A stretch of 64,000 nucleotides of DNA from Petrolisthes cinctipes (Eukaryota > Arthropoda > Malacostraca > Decapoda > Porcellanidae), in the NCBI GenBank assembly GCA_033782935.1, contig JAWQEG010000723.1, positions 1,364,001-1,428,000 on the forward strand. Reading direction: 5' to 3'. A program made the position numbers and the translations under genes. The first letter of the stretch is position 1. Each line of letters opens with the position of its first letter. Shown piece by piece: positions 52,854 to 63,498 of this stretch. The notes below the pieces were generated by a model that ran no database searches, was not told the DNA's origin, and worked only from the letters and a program-made list of their open reading frames with translations.

Positions 52854-55800
52854 TTGATATTGAGGGAGAACTTCCTGTGGAAAATAGATGAGAATGTGGC
52901 AAACTATGTAGTGGAAAAAGAGATAGAGGATTTGTGTACTGCTGCCCAAAAGGCTGATGATTATGTGTTAAGTAACTCAGATTATCTTAAAAGAAGTGAC
53001 AAACCCCACAACACATCCAGCTTTAAAGGAAAATTTGGTAATGATGACATTAATATTACTGCCCCTTCTCCCTCTAGGTCTGCTAACCATGTTGGTAATT
53101 CTTATGCATCATCTAGGGGTAATAATGTAAAGAGGAGTTGTACTCATTGTGGCAAAGTAGGACACTTGGCCAGTAATTGCTGGTCAAAAGGGAGAAATGA
53201 GTGGCCCAAGTCTGTTAGTATTGTCGCTAACCAGGATCCCTTTGTAAACCCACATGCTATGGAGTCTTTGACCGAGACGCGTGAGGGTGCTGTGGGTGGC
53301 TGCCTGGAGAGCTGCAGTAAGCAGGTGGCATGCCCTACTCTTAGTAACTGTACCAACCGGGCCATTTTAGAGCAATACCGTGCATTTCTGTCAGATGGCA
53401 CAGTTGAGGTACAAGGTCAAACTTATCCTATAAAAATCTTAAGGGATACAGGAGCTTCACAATCATTATTGATTAATCCATCCAATGAACCTGTTATCTC
53501 TCTCACATATGTTTTATTACAGGGTGTTGCAGGAAATTGTATTTCAGTCCCTGTCATTGATGTCACCCTAGACTGTAGCACTGCCAAGGGTATTGTACGT
53601 GTGGGAGTGGTGAAGGAGCTGCCAGTACCTGGAGTCAACTTCTTATTAGGAAATTATATTGCAGGAGGTAGGGTGACAGTCAATCCCATCTTATCCATGT
53701 GTCCAGTTAATGAACTATTAACCCGTGAGTATGAAGAAAATATGTCTAATGTCTTCCCAGCATGTGCAGTGACCCGATCCATGACCCAGCTAAGTAAACC
53801 TGACCATGTCACTTCTGTCCCTTGTATTGATGTTCCAAATGTCACTGAAAATGACCATAGTAGGATGGAACGTGAAATGCCTGAGAGTCACACTGAGACT
53901 GTCAATACAGGGGAGATGACTTCTAGCCAGCTTGAATCCCCATCTCATATTTGTGATATCGAGGGGATTGTTGAACACCAGAAGGCTGATCCTGAGTGTA
54001 GGAAACTCGCAAGTTTGGCTATGAATGAGGGGGACGCGGCTAAAGAATTAGTGGAATGTTATTATTTTAAGAACCAGGTATTATATAGACAGTGGAGACC
54101 ACCTCAACTTCCTACCAATGATGGTATATATGATGTACATCAAGTGGTTGTACCCCGAGTGTGTCGTTCAGAAATAATTAACATTGCCCATAATCTTCCG
54201 CTGGCTGGTCATCTTGGGATAAGAAAGACTGTAGAAAGAGTTAGAAATCATTTTTTCTGGCCTGGAATGGTCGCAGATATAACTAATTATTGCCGTACCT
54301 GTGATGTTTGTCAGAGGGTAGGTAAACCTAATCAAAAGATTCCAGTAAGCCCTTTAGTGCCTCTACCTGTATTTGAAATCCCTTTCTCTAGAGTTGTCAT
54401 CGATATAGTGGGCCCCCTTCCGAGAACCTCGCAGGGCCATTCCTACCTTCTGACCATCATGGACATGGCCACACGGTACCCTGAAGCTATCCCTATCAGA
54501 GCTGCTACTGCCACTATCATTGTCAGAGAACGTCTACATTTTTTAACAAAGTTTGGTTTCCCGAGAGAAATTCAGTCTGATCAAGGTAGTTACTTTATGT
54601 CTAATGTCTTCAAGAACTCTATGAGGGAGTTAGGTGTTGACCAGATAACCTCTAGTGCCTACCACCCCCAAAGTCAGGGAGCTCTTGAGCGATACCATCA
54701 GACGCTCAAATGCATGTTACGAAAATTTTGTGAAGAAAAAGGCAAAGAATGGGATAAAGGGATACCGTTTCTCCTGTTTGCTACTAGAGAGGTTCCTACA
54801 GAATCATTAGGTTTCTCCTCTAATTCCCTAATTTTTGGCCATCAAATTAGAGGACCACTACAGTTACTAAAGGAGACGTGGATTGGTGGTGAGTGCGAAA
54901 TTGTCTTGTTGCAGTATGTTATCAAGTTCAAAGAAAGACTGAGAACTTCATGGGCATTTGCTAATGAACATCTGAAGAAGGCTCAGATCAGCATGAAAAA
55001 CTGGTATGATAAAAAGGCTTCAGTAAGAGAATTTCAGCCCAACGATGAAGTATTAGTTTTGCCAGCTTTGTCTGGACAACCCCTTGCAGCAAAATATTGT
55101 GGTCCCTACAAGGTTATGTCAAAAGTAAATCAGACTGACTACATGGTTGCTACACCTGATAAACGAAAGTCACAACAACTTGTTCATATCAATATGCTCA
55201 AGCCTTATCGTAGAGCCCCTTCCCAAGTCCAGCCACATCCTTCTTTGGGTTGTAAAGGTGTGTGTGTCACTCTCACTAAAGAGATGGAAGAGCGAGGGGA
55301 TTGTCCTTTGTCCCTGGGAATTGTTTCATCTTGGGAGGAGAATGCCACCTTCTTGAAGGGTCTGCCCACCTCGTTTCCTCATCTCTCCTCATCCCAAGGA
55401 AAAGAACTTATATCACTTCTTTCACAGTACCCAAGAGTGTTCAGGGATACCCCAGGCTTGACCTCCCTAATTGAGCATGATGTCGACGTGGGTGATGCCG
55501 CGCCGGTGAAACTGCCGCCGTACAGAGTTGGTCCACAACGGAGAAGCATACTGCAATGTGAAATTGACTACATGCTGCAACAACAGCTCATTGAGGAATG
55601 TGTGAGTGAGTGGTCTAGCCCGGTCACGGTCGTCCCTAAGCCTGGAGGGGCGCATAGCTTCTGCATCGACTACAGAAGAGTTAATTCCCTCACAAAGGCT
55701 GATTCGTACCCACTGCCTCGGGTAGATGATTGTATTGATGAAGTGGGAAGTGCTAGACTTATCATCAAGCTGGATCTTATGAAAGGATATTGGCAGGTGC

Positions 55801-56750
55801 CTCTTACTCCCAGGGCTCAAAATATTTCTTGCTTTGTTGCTCTTAACCAAACCTACAAGTGTAGAGTCATGCCTTATGGGATGAAGAATGCCCCTGCCAC
55901 CTTTCAAAGGCTAATGAATAAAGTAATTGAAGGTATTCCTGGGTGTGTGGTATACATCAATGATGTAGTTGTTTTTAGTCATTGTTGGGAAGATCATGTT
56001 ACCAGACTGAGGGAATTATTGTTAAGATTGTCTGATGCTAATCTAGTTGTTAATTTATCTGAGTGTGACTTTGTTAAGGCCCAGGTGCAATACCTGGGTT
56101 ATGTAATTGGTCAAGGTCAAGTGGTGCCTCCTTCTGTGAAGGTTGAAGCCATAAATAACTTTCCCACTCCAACTAATAAGAGTGAAATCCGGAGATATCT
56201 TGGTATGATTGGCTATTACCGTAGATTTATCGTTAACTTTTCCCAGATAACGGCACCCTTGTCTGATCAACTGAAGAGTGTGAAGTTTGGATGGACACCT
56301 GAATGTCAACAGGCTTTCTGTATGACTAAACAGATTCTATCTAAGTTCCCAGTACTCAGAGCTCCAGATTATGATAAACCATTTAAGATTGCTGTCGACG
56401 CAAGTAATATAGCTGCAGGTGCAATGTTATTACAGGAGTTTTCAGGAATAGATCATCCTATATGTTACTACAGTAAAAAGTTCAATTCTGCCCAGAAAAA
56501 TTATTCCGTAATTGAAAAAGAACTCTTGTCCATAGTTTTGTCCCTACAACACTTCGCTGTTTACCTTCAATCTGCTTGTACAGCGATAACAATTTTCACT
56601 GATCACCACCCTTTAAAATTCTTGAACAAGTTTAAATACAAAAATCAGCGTCTTACAAGGTGGAGTCTCTTCCTGCAGGAATATAATTTGGAGATTAGCC
56701 ACATCAAAGGAAGAAATAATGTAATAGCTGATTGTTTGTCAAGGATATGA
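52854..56750 (+). CDS. pol: zinc knuckle, protease, integrase, reverse transcriptase, RNase H
   Basis: An uninterrupted frame of 1298 codons. CTHCGKVGHLASNC (about residue 97) is a CCHC knuckle. ILRDTGASQSLL (about 195) is the aspartic protease site. Integrase follows: H-H-C-C zinc region (HNLPLAGHLGIRK..CRTCDVCQ, 445-486), the DDE triad in VVIDIVGPLP, IQSDQGSYF and GALERYHQTLK (about 516, 575, 611), and a GPY module (CGPYKVMSK, about 749). The reverse transcriptase comes after: VKLPPYRVGPQ (885), FCIDYRRVNSLT, KLDLMKGYWQVPL, VMPYGMKNAPATFQRLM, VVYINDVVVF (N1036, normally D) and YLGYVIG. RNase H ends it (AVDASNIAAGAML, IEKELLSIVL, FTDHHPLKFL). The start is a frame opening and not an ATG, since gag and pol were fused. 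The last codons overlap the 3' LTR. Confidence 0.92.
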   Translation: MILRENFLWKIDENVANYVVEKEIEDLCTAAQKADDYVLSNSDYLKRSDKPHNTSSFKGKFGNDDINITAPSPSRSANHVGNSYASSRGNNVKRSCTHCGKVGHLASNCWSKGRNEWPKSVSIVANQDPFVNPHAMESLTETREGAVGGCLESCSKQVACPTLSNCTNRAILEQYRAFLSDGTVEVQGQTYPIKILRDTGASQSLLINPSNEPVISLTYVLLQGVAGNCISVPVIDVTLDCSTAKGIVRVGVVKELPVPGVNFLLGNYIAGGRVTVNPILSMCPVNELLTREYEENMSNVFPACAVTRSMTQLSKPDHVTSVPCIDVPNVTENDHSRMEREMPESHTETVNTGEMTSSQLESPSHICDIEGIVEHQKADPECRKLASLAMNEGDAAKELVECYYFKNQVLYRQWRPPQLPTNDGIYDVHQVVVPRVCRSEIINIAHNLPLAGHLGIRKTVERVRNHFFWPGMVADITNYCRTCDVCQRVGKPNQKIPVSPLVPLPVFEIPFSRVVIDIVGPLPRTSQGHSYLLTIMDMATRYPEAIPIRAATATIIVRERLHFLTKFGFPREIQSDQGSYFMSNVFKNSMRELGVDQITSSAYHPQSQGALERYHQTLKCMLRKFCEEKGKEWDKGIPFLLFATREVPTESLGFSSNSLIFGHQIRGPLQLLKETWIGGECEIVLLQYVIKFKERLRTSWAFANEHLKKAQISMKNWYDKKASVREFQPNDEVLVLPALSGQPLAAKYCGPYKVMSKVNQTDYMVATPDKRKSQQLVHINMLKPYRRAPSQVQPHPSLGCKGVCVTLTKEMEERGDCPLSLGIVSSWEENATFLKGLPTSFPHLSSSQGKELISLLSQYPRVFRDTPGLTSLIEHDVDVGDAAPVKLPPYRVGPQRRSILQCEIDYMLQQQLIEECVSEWSSPVTVVPKPGGAHSFCIDYRRVNSLTKADSYPLPRVDDCIDEVGSARLIIKLDLMKGYWQVPLTPRAQNISCFVALNQTYKCRVMPYGMKNAPATFQRLMNKVIEGIPGCVVYINDVVVFSHCWEDHVTRLRELLLRLSDANLVVNLSECDFVKAQVQYLGYVIGQGQVVPPSVKVEAINNFPTPTNKSEIRRYLGMIGYYRRFIVNFSQITAPLSDQLKSVKFGWTPECQQAFCMTKQILSKFPVLRAPDYDKPFKIAVDASNIAAGAMLLQEFSGIDHPICYYSKKFNSAQKNYSVIEKELLSIVLSLQHFAVYLQSACTAITIFTDHHPLKFLNKFKYKNQRLTRWSLFLQEYNLEISHIKGRNNVIADCLSRI
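56706..56719 (+). promoter_or_regulatory. Polypurine tract
   Basis: AAAGGAAGAAATAA directly precedes the 3' LTR start (TGTAATAGC at 56720) and lies inside the pol reading frame. It would prime plus-strand synthesis. An identical copy precedes the 5' LTR, which is abnormal. Confidence 0.6.
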
Positions 56751-57013
56751 GACGCTTGAATGCTCACAGTCGCATTCCTTTCTAGCGATAGAGGCGTTAG
56801 GTGAGGAGGCTCGATACAGTCTCAGTAGAGGCGAACGAATCAGTTTCGCTACCTGTGTTAGAGGAGTGACGTCAGCTTCGTGACTCAGGATATAAAAGCC
56901 CGGTTAAGAGTGAATCTCGGGGTTAGCAGAACAACTGTGATAGTGGAAGGAGGTGGCTGGTGAAGTTCGGTAGTGTTGTGGGGTTTGATCGTAGTTATAA
57001 GGTATTGTACTTC

Positions 57014-57056
<43 letters not shown>

Positions 57057-57383
57057 GGTGGTGTTATTAGTATTGTATATGTAGATCATAATTTAGTCAC
57101 TATTTTCCACGGGTGTTCAGAGATATATGTGGTGAGTTTGTATGAGGGAATATGGTCCAGTGTTATGACCGGTGAGCCAACTAAATTCATGGCTGCTATT
57201 GTTTACCTTCAGTACATTCCTTATGGTGCATAGGGACACTTGTAGCACTTCACCACAAATCTGGTGAACCTGTAATTTACACCTGGTACTGTTAATTATA
57301 TCTTTTTATATTTTATACCACGTCTATTATGATCCTTGGTGTCAAAAATTTATTTTCATGGCGTAAAGTCGGGACGCGTAACA
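56720..57383 (+). repeat. 3' LTR
   Basis: 664 bp, TGTAATAGC to CGTAACA. It contains the pol stop (56748-56750). It differs from the 5' LTR by six more ATT units, one extra A and a few substitutions (for example GGACGCG against GGAAGCG). Confidence 0.88.
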
Positions 57384-58090
57384 ATGTTGACGACATGTTT
57401 GTTTAGGTGAAGGACCTAGACGAGCTACTACTACTACCACAACGGTTTATCTCCTCGTCTGGTCTGAACTTCACATACGAAAAATCAACGGATGACAAAC
57501 TACCCTTCCTGGACCTCTTGGTTGCATACCGCAACTCAGACTTCCAAACCACAGTATACACAAAGTCCACACACACCAGGAACTAGAGCGTCTCACCTAA
57601 GTCCTGGTAAACAATGGATATTACAACACAGACGTCTCAAACACCATCAAATTCCAGCTAGAAAAATGGTACGAAGTTAATTCCCCAACCAAACCCAACA
57701 GTGACATCAGACTTTACTATCGAAACTACATGTCCACCGGCTACAAGACTGACGAGACCATACTAAGAGACATAATAAAGAAGAATGTCCACCCCACTGA
57801 CCCAGACAGCGAGATTAAACTAGTAATCTACTACAAGTCTCCAAAAACCTCGAACCTAACCCTACACAACCGACCTACTACCTCCAAGAGCCCGATGAAC
57901 AGCGACCGCGTGATTTACCAACACACCTGTAACAGTGTGGACTGTGAGCCTCACCACTATGTTGGTAAAACACAAACATCAAAATACTGCCCTCCAGAAA
58001 ACGACACATCACCAGCACCGTCAGGATTCTCACCACACCTCCAACACCTACTGACACACCACAAGCATCTAACATCTCACCCACAACCAA
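57384..58090 (+). pseudogene. Penelope-like element: RT end and GIY-YIG domain
   Basis: Directly after the LTR the frame reads NVDDMFV, stop, VKDLDELLLLPQRFISSSGL, NFTYEKSTDDKLPFLDLLV and TTVYTKSTHT. This is the YVDD box and thumb of a Penelope-like reverse transcriptase, with N in place of the tyrosine at the LTR junction. After a frame change come KFQLEKWYEVNSP, YYRNYMSTGYKTDETILRDI, KLVIYYKSPKTSNL and VIYQHTCNSVDCEPHHYVGK. The last contains the VIY..YVG form of the GIY-YIG endonuclease motif. The N-terminal half of the element is absent on the far side of the LTR insertion. The 3' end is not defined. Confidence 0.8.
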
Positions 58091-58094
58091 CCCT

Positions 58095-58738
58095 AAATAC
58101 TTAAAGCACTCCACCTCCTGCAATATTTCACCATCTAGCATTATATTCATCCTTCTACCCTCTGCTCCCCTCCTACATCTCATAACATTGCTCTTTGCCA
58201 CGTTCACTCTCAGTTTCCTCCTGCACACCCGCCCAAACTCCTGCACTAACATACTCAGTTCCTTTTCTGACTCTGCCACTAACGCTGTATCATCAGCAAA
58301 CTGTATTTGGTTTCGGCCAAACTCTCTACCTTTGCTGACCACCAAGCTCAGTCCTCTCTCCATCACCCTAGCATTTACCTCTCTTACCACACTGTCCAAA
58401 TAAATATTAAACAACCATGGTCACATAACAAAGCCTTGACGGAGTCCCACCTTTACTGGGAACCATTCACCCACATTACTTCCCACTCTAACACACGCTC
58501 TACTGTTTACGTAGAAATTTTTCACCCCTTTCAATAATTACCCCCCCAGCCCGTAGAACTCCAAAACCTTTCATAATCCATTTCTATCAATTCTGTCATA
58601 TGCTTTCTCGAGATCCATATATGCCCATACTACTTCTTTACTTTTCTCTAAATACTTTTAACACACCTGCCTAACTGTAAATATCTGGTCCACACAACCT
58701 CTTCCTCTCCAAAAGCCACCTTGCTCTTCACCTGCAAA
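58095..58738 (-). pseudogene. LINE reverse transcriptase fragment
   Basis: On the minus strand, frames joined by shifts give EEQGGFWRGRGCVDQIFTV, VVWAYMDLEKAYDRIDR, LRQGFVM, LFNIYLDSVVREVNARVM and NQIQFADDTALVAESEKEL, then RRKLRVNVAKSNVMRC and LQEVECFKYLGLVV. FADD is the catalytic box. No endonuclease is present. Its 5' side abuts an I-like 5' UTR and its 3' side abuts the Penelope-like remnant. Confidence 0.75.
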
Positions 58739-58740
58739 CT

Positions 58741-59113
58741 ACCGGGTAGATGAGGGGTACCTCGTCCCCCACGGGGCCACTCACTTTAAAAAGCATCCCC
58801 AATGGCTCGAAGCATTTTCCCACGACGGTGCTGAGACCCCCCTTCATCAACATCTCCCTGCCCAGACACCCAACCATCCAACACAGGACGACCCCTAGAG
58901 GGCAGTCCCTCTGGCGGGCAGTCTATTGCATGGGAACCATTTAGTCTGATCTCTCACTGGCGACCTTTCTAGCATGGGAAGCCCTCTCTCACCAAAATCG
59001 AGGCAGAGCAGGGGCTGGAGCCCCCTCTAGTCTAGCTCGACAGGTCTCAGAGACAAGCAAGCCCCCCCCCCCCCCACCACCACGTCAAGGCGGTTCCCGT
59101 TGGGGGGGGGGAG
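58741..59113 (-). mobile_element. Second copy of the I-like 5' UTR
   Basis: The sequence is about 85-90 percent identical by eye to 30755-31160, with the same orientation, the same C-run 5' end (AACGGGAACCGCC), GCCCCTAGAGGGCAGTCCCT-type blocks (here ACCCCTAGAGGGCAG) and GCATGGGAACCATTTAGTCT. A 20-30 bp part (TGTTGGCCCGTACAGGCAGC) is deleted. It ends exactly at CTACCGGG, where the unrelated reverse transcriptase begins. Confidence 0.85.
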
Positions 59114-59279
59114 ATGGACCATAAAGGGGGAGGGTGTTTAGACTGCTGCATGCAAAGGGATAATGCACCCCGTGTGCTGGTGGTCCACACAGCAGTGGAA
59201 AAAAAAGATCCTCCAGTTGCAGTACACTTCATGTAGGCAGATCTCGTCAAATAAACTAGAAAGTGACCAGATCCTACAA

Positions 59280-59789
59280 CAATCTTTATTCTAGCCCTGT
59301 GATACTAGAGTAAGACTTTGTGCCTGTGATGCAAGTTTCCTGGGACTTTCTCTCAGAGATTTTTGTGACCGCTCCTTCATATCTTCAGTCTTTTCATCAG
59401 TCAACACAGACGGTCGTCCACTCCATTTCCTGTCATACACATCTCCAATATCACGAAAACGGGCAACAAGTCTTGTAATTGTCATTTTATTGATATTGGG
59501 GGCATCAGGATATCGTGTTTGAAACGATCTTTTCACTTGTGCATAAGACTGTTTTGAAAAATATTGTTCAATAATAAAGACATGTTGCGCTTGGGAAAAC
59601 ACCATCTTGCTTCAGCTGAGAACAAAGCACTCCTTAGTGTGCACAGGACACGTCACTCTCCAGGTGGCGCTGGTGTATCATCAACACATGTTAGTGGTGC
59701 CAGTTGGTGGAATAAACCAAATTTACAACCTATTTTATATTATTTCAAGACCATGCTATGATGGGTAACGTTTCTCTTGAATCACCCTG
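59280..59789 (-). mobile_element. Tc1/mariner-like element, 5' part
   Basis: The minus-strand end at 59789 reads CAGGGTGATTCAAGAGAAAC next to TA (59790-59791). This is a typical terminal repeat of mariner-group elements. The transposase start lies 180 bases inside. The element is cut near 59280; no right end is seen. Confidence 0.65.
59291..59605 (-). pseudogene. Transposase N-terminus (HTH, mariner-like)
   Basis: The ORF starts MVFSQAQHVFIIEQYF and continues SYAQVKRSFQTRYPDAPNI, MTITRLVARFRDIGDV, RKWSGRPSVLTDEKTEDM and SLRESPRKLASQ. This is the helix-turn-helix DNA-binding region that opens many IS630/Tc1/mariner-like transposases in arthropods, followed by the GRP linker. The catalytic domain is absent and the frame closes after LTLVSQG. 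The ATG at 59605 is the natural start. Confidence 0.8.
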
Positions 59790-59791
59790 TA

Positions 59792-60243
59792 TAAGTTCAT
59801 ATGTATGTGTACTACAGTAGAAATCACCTTTACAAAATACTTCCACATTTTATAAGCAATGCTGTAATTTCCTTAAAAAAAAAAAAAAAATTCTATGTAG
59901 GAATACTAATAGTTAATACTTTTTCTCTTTTCGAACAGATTCATTTTAAATTCAGTATTTATATTTATTTTGTAAGATCATAAATAACAATCTTTATTTA
60001 TTTGTTAAATGAAGTTAATAAAAAAATTATAATTCAATGTTACCCATGAAAGAAATTCCAAAATTAAATTAGCATCTCCTTGTACTACATTAAATATACA
60101 TATTTCTGTTGAGATAATTATTAATAGTGTTTAATTTTACTTATACAAGTTTTATTAAGCTTGTTAATTGTATTATAATATTTCACACTATCATAAATAA
60201 AGTAATTCAAGTTTCTTACTGAAAACTTTCCTGAACCAGTGGT

Positions 60244-60287
<44 letters not shown>

Positions 60288-60582
60288 TACATGCACAATC
60301 TAATCTTGATTCCTCAACTTTCTCTGTCTCCTCTCACCTCCTCTATGCTCAGTTGTGTGTCATCAGTATACATATGCAGACTGCAGAGACCTCACTTACT
60401 TTTGGGTACCTGAACTTGATAATCTAAATACTTTATCCTCGAGCTTTAGCTATCCCCTTGTTCTCAAACTAAATACATTTGTGTTGTTTTTCTCTCCCCT
60501 AAAACTACCAACTATGTATTGTTGAGTAAAAATTATGCATAAGGAAGATAGGCTTTCTTATCAATACCTTATCACAAATGGT

Positions 60583-60629
<47 letters not shown>

Positions 60630-60799
60630 ATACTACGGTAAATTGCTAATTAACTGTATATTAAAATATGTGGTTATTGTTCTGTTCATTTATATTGTAA
60701 TTATATTTCTGCTATGAAGGAGATGCCCTCCATACTTTTGTAAAAGTCTAATGCAATTAAACTTTATTCACACACACACACACACACACACATAAGTCT
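59792..60799. repeat. AT-rich DNA with three CA microsatellites
   Basis: (CA)n runs lie at 60245-60285, 60582-60624 and 60769-60793. Between them is AT-rich DNA in which I recognise nothing. Confidence 0.85.
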
Positions 60800-61440
60800 C
60801 ATGTTATTAAGATTGGAAGAAGTGAGAGGAAACTGAATTGGCAGTACAAACTTGGTAATATAATGTTAAATGAAGCAGATAAAGAAAAAGATTTTGGGGT
60901 AACAATAAATAAGAAACTGACATCAGATGATCATAGGCTATACATGGAAAGTGAGAAACATGTATACATTGTTAGCAAATTTGAGAGTGGCCTTCACTTA
61001 TATGGACGAAATAATGGTCAGGAAATAATCACATCCTCTTGGTATTTTCTGCAATAGTATGGAACCCACATTTAAAGAAACATATCACCAAATTAAAAAA
61101 AGTACAAAGAGTAACAACAAAATGGGTTCCAAGTCTAAGAAAATTAACCTATGAGGAATGACTAGAGAAACTAAAGTTACCAAAACTGGAAAAAAGATGA
61201 AGGAGAGGCAATATGATAATGTTGTACAAATGTTGTACAAAAAAGAAAAGACAGATATAGAGAAATTGTGTCAACAAAGAACATCTACAATGAGAGGTCA
61301 CAGCAAGAAATTTATTAAAAGTAAAGGAAACAAAGATACACAGAAAAGCAGCTTTCAAATAAAGTAATAGATCAATGGAACGCATTACCAGAAGAAGTGG
61401 TGTTTGCCAAAAACATATAAATTTAAATACAAATATGACA
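60800..61440 (+). pseudogene. LINE reverse transcriptase C-terminus, degraded
   Basis: Joined frames read KLNWQYKLGNIMLNEADKEK, DFGVTINKKLTSDDH, a damaged stretch with several stops, then KVIDQWNALPEEVVFAKNI. 'K.LGVxINxxLxxxxH' and 'WNxLPEEVVxAxx' are conserved in the thumb and C-terminus of CR1/Rex1-type LINE polymerases. At least six stops and frameshifts are present. Confidence 0.7.
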
Positions 61441-61517
61441 ATTGGGTTTTAAAACACGGGACATTACGAGTTTGACTCAATCCTGTATAGATACAATTGA
61501 TAAGAACAAATAAATAA

Positions 61518-61603
61518 GAACACACACACACACACATACACACACACGAGTAATCACATAAGTACACACATAACCTACATACAGGGGTACTTACAAGCAC
61601 ACA

Positions 61604-61637
<34 letters not shown>

Positions 61638-62515
61638 GCGATACTTACACACACACAAATACATGGGTACTTACACACACAGACACACAGGAATACTTAC
61701 ACACACACATATACAGGGGCAATTACAGACACACACATACAGTGATACTTACACACACATACAGGGTAATTACACACACACACAAACACATACAGGGATA
61801 CTTACACACACACACATAAACATACAGGGATATCTACACACACACACATACAGGGATACTTACACACACACATATAGGGATACACACACACACACACACA
61901 CATACTGGGGTACTTACACACACACATACAGGGATACTTACACACACACATACAGGGATACTTACACACACACATACAGGAATACTTATGCACACACATA
62001 GGCCTATATAGGGGTACTTAAACACACACACATACAAGGATACTTACAGACACACATATACAAGGGTACTTAAACACACACACACATACTGGGGTACTTA
62101 CACACACACACACATATACTGGGGTACACACACACACACACACATACTGGGTACTTAAACACACACACACACACACACACACATACTGGGGTGCTTACAC
62201 ACACACACGCACACACACACACACACACATACTGGGGTGCTTACACACACACACATACTGGGGTACTTACACACACACACATACTGGGGTGCTTACAAAC
62301 ACACACACACACACTTACATGAGTACTTAAACACACACATATACTGGGTTACTTACACACACACATACAGGGTTACTTACACACACACATACTGGGATTC
62401 TTACACACACACATACAGGGTTAATTACACCGACACATACTGGGATTCTTACACACACACATACTGGGTTACTTACACACACACATACTGGGGTACTTAC
62501 ACACACACACACACA
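61518..62515. repeat. ACACATACAGGGATACTT minisatellite
   Basis: About 1 kb of units of 24-32 bp built on (AC)n plus ATACAGGGATACTT or ATACTGGGGTACTT. On the plus strand it reads Thr-His-Thr-Tyr; the minus strand reads Cys-Val. Both are repeat artefacts. Two unit types alternate regionally: CAGGGATA dominates up to 62040 and CTGGGGTA after. Confidence 0.95.
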
Positions 62516-62529
62516 CACGCTATGGTACT

Positions 62530-62940
62530 TTTGTCTTACATACAATGCCTAACTATTATAACAGAAGTTACTCGCTCTCATGTATGGCGGTATTACCCTC
62601 GGTGACGTTGGTAGTACTATACGTTTAGGGTTTGGGCGCCCCTTCGACTCCATCCATTCCCCTGACATTTCTCAGATGTCATTAGTTTTCGATTTGCTTT
62701 CTTCTTGCTTCCTCTATCATCTCTCTATCACCTTCTCCCTCCCTCGTCTACCGTCCGTATCTACAAGGCCTTCTAGACATAGGATGGTCTTCTTCCAACT
62801 TCAATCTCTCTCTCTCTCTCTCTCTGTTTGTATGACTTTTTAAAAATGAGATAAATAGAAGATAAACTCGCTTATCAATACCTTATCTCAAGAGCAAGTC
62901 CTGATTACAGCGTGTGTGTGTGTGTGTGTGTGTACCGAAT
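62530..62940. other. Unassigned DNA with TC and GT runs
   Basis: TTTGGGCGCCCCTTCGACTC (about 62629) resembles the GGCGCCCCTTCGGC word inside the fold-back element (20781). A (TC)n run lies at 62802-62825 and (GT)n at 62910-62933. No coding sequence. Confidence 0.5.
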
Positions 62941-63444
62941 ACCCGTCGTCAATAGTTTGATGAAATATACAGTTCTCATGCTTAAAAACTTTTCAGATTT
63001 TCTAAAGCATTTTCCAGGCTTCAAATCAAAGGTACACCTAGAAACTTGTATTTATATGAATACTGTCATGCAAATGTGCATGCTTATATGCCTATGGCTT
63101 CTAGTAACCGTTTTACTGCATTTATTAATCTGAAACATATCTAAGATTACTATTAATATAATTACTAAATAATAACATTATGAAAGGCATAAGTATAGTG
63201 TATAATTAACTATCAAGGGAATATATTAGAATTTATAAAACCTTCTCACTATCATCTGCGGTAGTCCAACTTCCATATTGAACTAACTTGTGAACTCTCA
63301 CAACTTTCGAGTTAATGACAACGGGAATTGTTATGGTTGAAGTTATACCTCCCTCTCTCTTTATCAAATATACACACACACACACACACACAAACACACA
63401 TTATACTGTACCTTCTTTATCACATACACTACCTAATTGATATG

Positions 63445-63498
<54 letters not shown>

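Larger units (their letters stand above)
51143..57383 (+). mobile_element. Gmr1-like Ty3/gypsy LTR retrotransposon
   Basis: Two direct LTRs (51268-51912 and 56720-57383) flank gag, protease, integrase, reverse transcriptase and RNase H in that order. Integrase before reverse transcriptase is the Ty1/copia order, but all domains are of Ty3/gypsy type; the combination is known as the Gmr1 group. The upstream edge is rearranged (inverted LTR fragment and PPT copy). The 3' LTR enters a Penelope-like element at its YVDD codons. The copy is young (LTRs differ by about six substitutions plus repeat length) but disabled. Confidence 0.9.

Noticed and set aside
61385..62605. Cys-Val rich frames that look like secreted or metallothionein-like proteins
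   Set aside because: They are readings of the (AC)n minisatellite; the other strand is Thr-His-Tyr, as expected for a repeat.
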